A stretch of 64,000 nt of DNA from Neopestalotiopsis rosae (Eukaryota > Ascomycota > Sordariomycetes > Amphisphaeriales > Sporocadaceae), in the NCBI GenBank assembly GCA_023078685.1, contig JALGAS010000002.1:620001-684000 (forward strand). Reading direction: 5' to 3'. Of this stretch, positions 58,203 through 64,000 are shown piece after piece. The number at the start of each line of letters is the position of its first letter. Position 1 is the stretch's first letter. The position numbers and the translations under genes were made by a program. The notes beneath the pieces are model-generated. The model made no database searches and was not told where the DNA came from. It saw only the letters and a list, made by a program, of their open reading frames with translations.

Positions 58203-61200
58203 TTACCATTTGTCAGGGCCAAAATGTGTACCGTTTGCCACGGTCTTGAAAGCACAGGCTTGCCAGTCGCAGCCCTGCTTGTAGATTTCTGTTCCCCACC
58301 AGCTGAATCCGTCCATCCAGCCTGGGAAGATGAAGCCAAAGAATACCACAACAATGCCGACAGCGAGTCCAGAGTCGAGCGCAGCGCTCAGCGTCATTGT
58401 ATACTTGGCCCACCACGCACCTGCCCGGTTCTTGATCACGTGGTTAAAGATGTAGCATACCAAAGCCCAGACCGAGAAGTTGAGGCCAGTAGCTGGTGGA
58501 ATCCAGCTGAGGGAACCAAAAAGAACTGGCAGGTTGATCTTGCGAACTATCGTGTCCTTCTTGCCTCGAGCATACAGCCAAAGCGGGACGGGGGCGATGG
58601 CACCAATCACGAAGCCCCAGACCAATGGCCGGTATGTGGCACCTGGTCCAAAGAACTCTGACGGACCGACTACACCCCACAGAATCGAACCGTTGAAGTG
58701 AACCCGAGCAATCGGACAGGTGAAGCCATTAATTGCCTGCGGGGTGCACAGGCCGGGGATATTGGCAAACATCCAGTTGAGCACGCCGATTTGCGTCATC
58801 GAGGAGACGAGCGTAGCGGCCATCTGCACCTTGAATAGAATCCTTGGTGGAATCTTCATGTAGTGTCCCAGTTTGAGATCTGCTGCAAACTTGATGCCCT
58901 GTGCCGAGGATATGTAACCATATGTCACAAACACCATGTTCGCCAAAGGCCGTCCCGGAAACACGGCACCAGCAATGAGCTGGCAGATGAGGTAGATACT
59001 ACTGTGTTGATTCGTGACAGCCATGACGATGCCAATCGGAATGAAAAGTACGGAGCAGATGCCCAGTGCCAGAAGCAGTCCGTACCATGGCAGGTGAATT
59101 GGGTAGCTTCACGAAATGATTAGTTGGTGAACTCGACCATTTATATGCATTGATAAACTTACTATTCGACGACAAACATGCCGACTGCCGTCATTGTTAC
59201 GGCAGTCAGCAAATACCACGACAAGGGTGCGTCTTTGTAGCGCCTCATCAATCGGTTGTGGACATCTTCTCGGCTCAGAAGATCGTCAAAGTTTGGCATG
59301 GACCTCCTCGTGTTCAAATCACCAGGTTCTCTGGTAATTGGCGAGAGATTGGTATTCTCAGTGCCGAGCGGCTCATACGACGGCTTTCCTTCGTCTTCAA
59401 CTTCCTTCATAGATCTTCTCCATTGTGTCCAAATATCCCTTCCGTGCCAACAAGCTGTATGTGTGAGCAGGGAAGCTAGGCCAGCAAATTGTAGGCCATA
59501 ACTGAGGACATAGGTGATGGGCAGGAAGACTCTACTGTAGTTTGAGTAGGCCTCCTTGTCAAACACAAAATCCGAAGTCAGAATTCTGCTGACGTCGTAG
59601 ACGCTGCCAGTATTGTCAAAGACGGACGCTGAGAGTATAGGCATGTATGATGAGTAGAACAGATTGGCATAGTACGCAATCGGCGCAACGATCCACATGA
59701 CTATGACCAAGCCACCAACAACATTCATAGCTGCCCAGAAGGGTGTCAGGAGGGGTGAGCCGATGTAGGCGATCTGTGCCCAGTCGAAAGTGAGCGGAAA
59801 CAGACCCAAGCCAGAGGCAACTCCAAATAGGTTTGCCACAACCACATTATCCGGCGCAAACCAGGTGATCACGTTGAAGTAGCTGAGGGCAGGCATCAAA
59901 AGACCTGGAATGAAGTAGAAGATGAACGATGAGAAGAAGATCAGGTAAAAGAACTTCCATCGGCTCATCCTCCATCCATTTGCGGGCTTATTCTCTTCCT
60001 TGTGCAGAGTGCCAAACATGGCTGCCGACATGAGAGTTCCCGGCCAGATCATGCCGCTCGGACGGACCAGAAAGCGCCGGGAGAGTCCGGCAAATGCGTA
60101 GCCGAGGATTTGTGTCGATAGCGTCAGAAGTATCTGATAGACAATGGTCGCATCTTGCTTGTAAAATTGCGTCTGCTCGACAATAACGTCGGTTGCGAAC
60201 GCGAATCCAAAAGAAACATTGCTGCTGACATAGACGCAGCTGTGCTCCTTCTCGTTCCAGCTTCCCTGGGCCAACCAAAGCCGGAATTTTTCGGCGCGGC
60301 TCCTCTGCTTCACAGGCGGAACACCAGGGTCTGTGGGTGATCCTGCGGCGGGAATTGCAACACGCACGCCGTCGACAAACTCTTCTTCGGGGTCATCGTC
60401 GCGTTTAAGCAGTAGATCCCACAGGAGACCGAGGGGATGTACAAGCAACAATGCTATGACAGGTGTAATAGCAACACTAGGGTATCTCAAAGAAAAAAAC
60501 AGATTGGTGGAAGATCCAAGGACAGCGAAGAGTGTCGACAGAATCCACATGCGAGGTGTACTAATGGACAGTGTATAATTGTCGGTAGGCGCAACAGAGG
60601 CTCGTACCTGGGCGTATGGCGAGTTATCTGGTGGATCGTCCTCGTTTATGGACTCGATTTCGCTCTCGTCTCCAGACTCGCCCATGTATTCGGAGACATC
60701 TGACTTTGCGTCTGACATGGTATCTTCAACCAGTGACGTTTCGGTGACTCCAAAGCGGCCCTGAAGGCCAGTCACGGAGATGGAACCTCCGAGGAGCTCC
60801 TCGGATCGCTTTCTCATTCGCATTGACGACGTACTTGCTCTTCCCAACGTGCCCGATCTGCTGACGGTGCCCGTCCTGCTCAGAGTGCCAAATGATCTAG
60901 TGGTGCTCTGAGATTTGCGCCTCCTGTTGCGCACCTCCTCCACATCTCTATCATTGTAGATGTCTTCCTCATTTTGATTTTCAGTAATCTCTTCGGCGAC
61001 AGGATTGATCGGCGCAGCTCCATAGGAGCCGGTGCCGAAGCCTGGCGACGACCTCAGCAAAAGCGGTGCCCTCGACATTGGATCTCGTGGCTCGGGATCG
61101 TCGGCGAGGTTAGTAGGGTCAAACTCGTTGTTTGTGGTCAAGGGTGAATCAGGATCAGGATGGTCGATCGAGGGAGGGCCATGGGAATCAATGGCAGCAG

Positions 61201-61429
61201 AGTCCGTGAGTAATAGATCCTCCAGCTCGAAGCCCTGGTCGGCAGCAGGCGGAGGAGATTGGTCACGACTTATAATATTCTCGGCGGAGGTCGCATCATC
61301 CAGCGAGGGGCAGGCAGCCGCAGTGGATCGATCTGCAGTTATGGGTCTCAACGGGAAGGTCTGTCCAGTAGTAGTTGGGGTGGGGGCCTGGTGAGAATCG
61401 TCATTGCTTTTCACAGTCGGGTTCGGCAT
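58203..61429 (-). CDS. Oligopeptide transporter (OPT family)
   Basis: Proton-coupled importer of small peptides or metal-siderophore-type conjugates in the plasma membrane; substrate unknown. Two exons, 59163..61429 and 58203..59106, with a 56-nt gtaagt/tgaag intron that restores VVEYYPIHLPWYG. From the ATG at 61429 the protein has 1056 residues; an upstream in-frame ATG at 61477 gives 1072, and I cannot decide between them. A hydrophilic N-terminus of about 290-310 residues precedes the first helix (MWILSTLFAVLGSS). The core has SLRYPSVAITPVIALLL, NEKEHSCVYVSSNVSFGFAFATD, PGLLMPALSYFNVITWF and GLGLFPLTFDW, all typical of OPT. The C-terminal exon contains NQHSSIYLICQLIAG. The N-terminus has repeated RT/SGT Ser/Thr sites around residues 190-216. 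Confidence 0.93.
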
Positions 61430-63264
61430 CAAGTCAAGGCTTTGGCTGGGACAAGATGGGACCAGAGGAAGGTACAAGAGGTACCGGTATGGGTATGTGG
61501 TAGGTCAAGTCGAGCAAGGTACGTTACGCGTAGGAATGAACCAGGCGCGAGGCGCAACCAAGCGAGGCAGGGCAAATAGTAGGAGGGATTTTACTGTTAG
61601 GGAGCAGGATGACACACACACCAAGCAGGGAATGGATGGAAAATGGAATGCGAAAATGGATACACCCTGGTGGGTGGCCTTGGAAAAAAAACAAAGCGAA
61701 TGGTGGACCAGAAGCAGGAGAGAGGGTCACAGTGAGAGGTGAGAGATACAAGCGGCTGGCGGTCGAAATGTGATAGCGCTACTGGCACGTAGTGAAATAG
61801 GTTAGGTATGTAGTTCAATGTATGCAGGCCCAAGGGTGCGCATCTATGCTGTCATCAGACGACTGTTTAGGGCGTGGATGTCTGAGCACACGTGGCCACC
61901 AAAGACGGACACAGAGACAGTCAGTAGGGGACGGGATGGGGTGTGAGAATTGATGGGGGTTGCTTTCCGAGCGGTATCTCGCGCGTTTGGGTTGTCAGAT
62001 GTTGTCAAGTCTGTGTAGAAAGAGGCGCGGCTGAGTCGGTAAGTAGCCAGCCAAGTTCAAGAGAGAAACAGGTACGAAGTAAGAATTATCATCAATTGAC
62101 CTGTCTAGTGCTAGTTTAGCCCAGGGTATTGCGGTAACTCGGTACCATTAGCGGTCGAGTGACAGCCTAGAGGTGAAAAAGTGTAGGGAAAAAAGTCTGC
62201 TAAAAGCCTTTCTAGTCAAGCGCTATATGCGCCTGCGGAACGGCACCAAGGCAATCAGACGGGCACGATTGGGCATGGGCTGGTTTTATTTTCAGCACGC
62301 GGCTTCCCTAGAGACGCACCGTGATGGCCGATCGGTTGACTGATTGATTAGATGCAGCAGAGATTAGATAAAAAAGACAGGAACCAAGCAAAAGAGACTT
62401 TCCAGAGCATGAGATCGCTTCTTCTATATGCAGCGCAAGCATCCAAGCATCTCGGACCTGATTGACCTGCATATTTGGTCCCTCGGGTATGCCCTTTTGA
62501 CTTCTGTCAAAATAACCGCATCGTCATTGGATGCACGGACGGTTCTTGTCTGCAAGCACTCAAGCACTCCATTTAATCCTCCACGACCCCGGTGGACGGA
62601 CCAACTCACCTGCAGATCACGACGCATAATACCCTTGCTGCCATTCGTGCGTCGCAGCTACGCTCTTGACCGATGTCTGGGGAAAGCTAGCAAAAGTTGA
62701 AGAATTATCTACTATATCGAAATTAAAAACTAGAAAATGCAAGAAATATAGTGGCGGTCTTGCCGTGTTGCATTGACGAAAGCAGATTTCCTCGCCTTGA
62801 GTGGACTTCGAGCTCGACAGAGTTCATCTAGCTAGGACTCATGGCACCAAGCTTTGAGTATCGCGGGCAAGCAAGAGCCTTGTCTGGGCGCCTAGTGCCC
62901 TTCTGAGAGCCCCGACTCCTGGGCTCCGATCGTTTTTCGATGTGCCCTGTAGCCTGCCGAAAGCTTGGTCCTATCAGCACTACGGTTCCGATCCTCCACA
63001 ACGTTTGACCCAAGCAAAACATCAGACATCTTGTGCTCCCTGCTTGGGCACTGGCGGGGCATCCTAATTGCTAGTGTATATCATCAGCCTGCCCGAAGTC
63101 CGTCCACCGCCCACTGGCTCAACGGGCGCGCCGCAAAGACCAACCGATTCTCAACTCACATCACCTGTTTTGATCAGTTTGGTGGGGGTTCCTCTATACC
63201 ATATCTCGATCGTTGGTAACCATACCAAGCGAGCAATCCTCAAGGCGGAACTAGCATTGTGAGG
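61430..63264. other. Divergent 1.8-kb promoter region, OPT / 5-FTHF cyclo-ligase
   Basis: Between divergent start codons. Contains the OPT promoter and a long leader near 61500-61700, and small frames near 62424-63262 without motif. No tRNA or repeat seen. Confidence 0.5.
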
Positions 63265-64000
63265 ATGCAGCAGCCAGATCCTGCTGTTGCCGCCGATATG
63301 AACTCGTCTACGCTCAACGCAGCCAAGAGCCAGCTTCGGGCCTTGATGAAGCAGCGTCTGGCCAATATCTCGTCCGACTCGGTCACCTCACAAAGTCGGT
63401 ATCCGACCGATTGCAATGTCAACAAACGAGGCTGACGAATGCCAAGGGCTAATGCAAAGCTACTAGGTTCCCACGTCTTCAATTCACTCTCCCGATTTGA
63501 GCCATACATCAATGCAAAGAGAGTTGCGGTCTACCTCTCCATGCCGCACGGCGAGATCCAGACGGATCCCATCGTAAGACATGCTCTGTCATCTGGCAAG
63601 CAAGTCTTCGTCCCTTATCTTCACAAATCCGGCCTGCCACCCGGTGAGGGACCAGCCAGGCTCATGGACATGGTGAGTTTGAACGACATTGCAGACTATG
63701 AATCGCTTCAGCCCGACAAATGGGGAATCCCGAGCGTCGACGCCGCAACCGTCAATCAACGGCAGCGCAGTGTCGGCGAGCTGGGTGGTAATGTCTCGGC
63801 CGATGCCCCACTTGATCTCATTCTGCTGCCCGGCGTCGCCTTTGACACAGACCCGGAGACGGGCTCTATCCGCAGGCTTGGCCACGGGAAAGGATTTTAC
63901 GATTACTTCCTTCACCGGTATGCATTGCGGGCAAGCGAGGAGGAAAGGGCTTCTGATGGTCACCCGGCCATTCTATTATATGCGCTAGCTTTGCGGGAAC
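63265..64000 (+). CDS. FAU1: 5-formyltetrahydrofolate cyclo-ligase (partial, cut by window edge)
   Basis: Converts 5-formyl-THF to 5,10-methenyl-THF using ATP and returns the stored folate to one-carbon metabolism (family knowledge). Exons 63265..63398 and 63447 onward; the 48-nt intron has gtatcc/ccaag ends and is the shortest in the window. The start MQQPDPAVAADMNSSTL is followed by SQLRALMKQRL. After the splice come AKRVAVYLSMPHGEIQTDPIV, FVPYLHK, KWGIP, LLPGVAFD and the glycine-rich GHGKGFYDYFL, which is the substrate and phosphate motif of the family. Frame is open to the last base, so the C-terminus is missing. The ATG at 63298 is an alternative start. Confidence 0.9.

Overview
The window is nuclear DNA from a filamentous ascomycete, most likely a sordariomycete and perhaps a member of the Hypocreales (inferred). 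The evidence is short GT-AG introns of about 54-124 nt, typical fungal splice signals, a kinesin-1 of the fungal NKIN type, SUN/GH132 and LaeA-like families, and GC-rich coding exons separated by long spacers of more balanced composition. There is no sign of prokaryotic operons, CRISPR, rRNA or an intact transposon. I rebuilt gene models by joining exons across splice sites and keeping the reading frame and family motifs continuous.

Layout, left to right: leucine carboxyl methyltransferase PPM1 (+, 1448-2776); SAGA subunit SPT3 (-, 3284-4261); conventional kinesin (-, 5310-8247); ubiquitin-conjugating enzyme RAD6/UBC2 (-, 10255-10948, four exons); a LaeA-like SAM methyltransferase (-, 11758-13332, nine exons); a mitochondrial-type acetoacetyl-CoA thiolase (+, 15175-16602); a DHA1-type MFS exporter (-, 17121-18871); a CSN12/Thp1-like PCI protein (+, 21270-23009); a secreted SUN-family wall protein with a GPI-type tail (-, 24000-25494); a secreted spherulin-like cupin (+, 29808-30670); a hexose transporter (-, 33865-35650); a SET-domain protein (+, 42646-43710); an ABC-F ATPase (-, 43762-46288); a diacylglycerol/sphingosine-kinase-like lipid kinase (-, 46969-48546); tRNA dimethyltransferase TRM1 (-, 49047-51155); a two-TM SLATT-like protein (+, 52279-53239); a type II membrane glycosyltransferase (+, 54664-56319); a GNAT acetyltransferase (-, 56417-57163); an oligopeptide transporter (-, 58203-61429 or 61477); and the start of 5-formyltetrahydrofolate cyclo-ligase (+, 63265 to the edge).

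Most genes are housekeeping, and neighbours do not form an obvious pathway. Chromatin and ubiquitin factors (SPT3, RAD6, a LaeA-like methyltransferase, SET, CSN12), translation and tRNA factors (ABC-F, TRM1), and membrane or secreted proteins (two MFS carriers, OPT, SUN, cupin, GT) are interspersed. The methyltransferase and MFS exporter lie close together, but no PKS, NRPS or terpene synthase is present, so this is not a recognisable biosynthetic cluster.

Unusual points are: very large gene-free spacers (7.0 kb between the hexose transporter and SET genes, 4.3 kb between SUN and cupin, 3.2 kb in a convergent gap); a tRNA-like Pol III unit at about 28401-28540; micro-exons in the LaeA-like gene; two in-frame introns without stops; and the SLATT-like protein, which belongs to a family known mainly from bacterial conflict systems. 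The last is the best candidate for under-described biology, but it stands alone here. All functions are assigned by reading sequence motifs; no database search was run.
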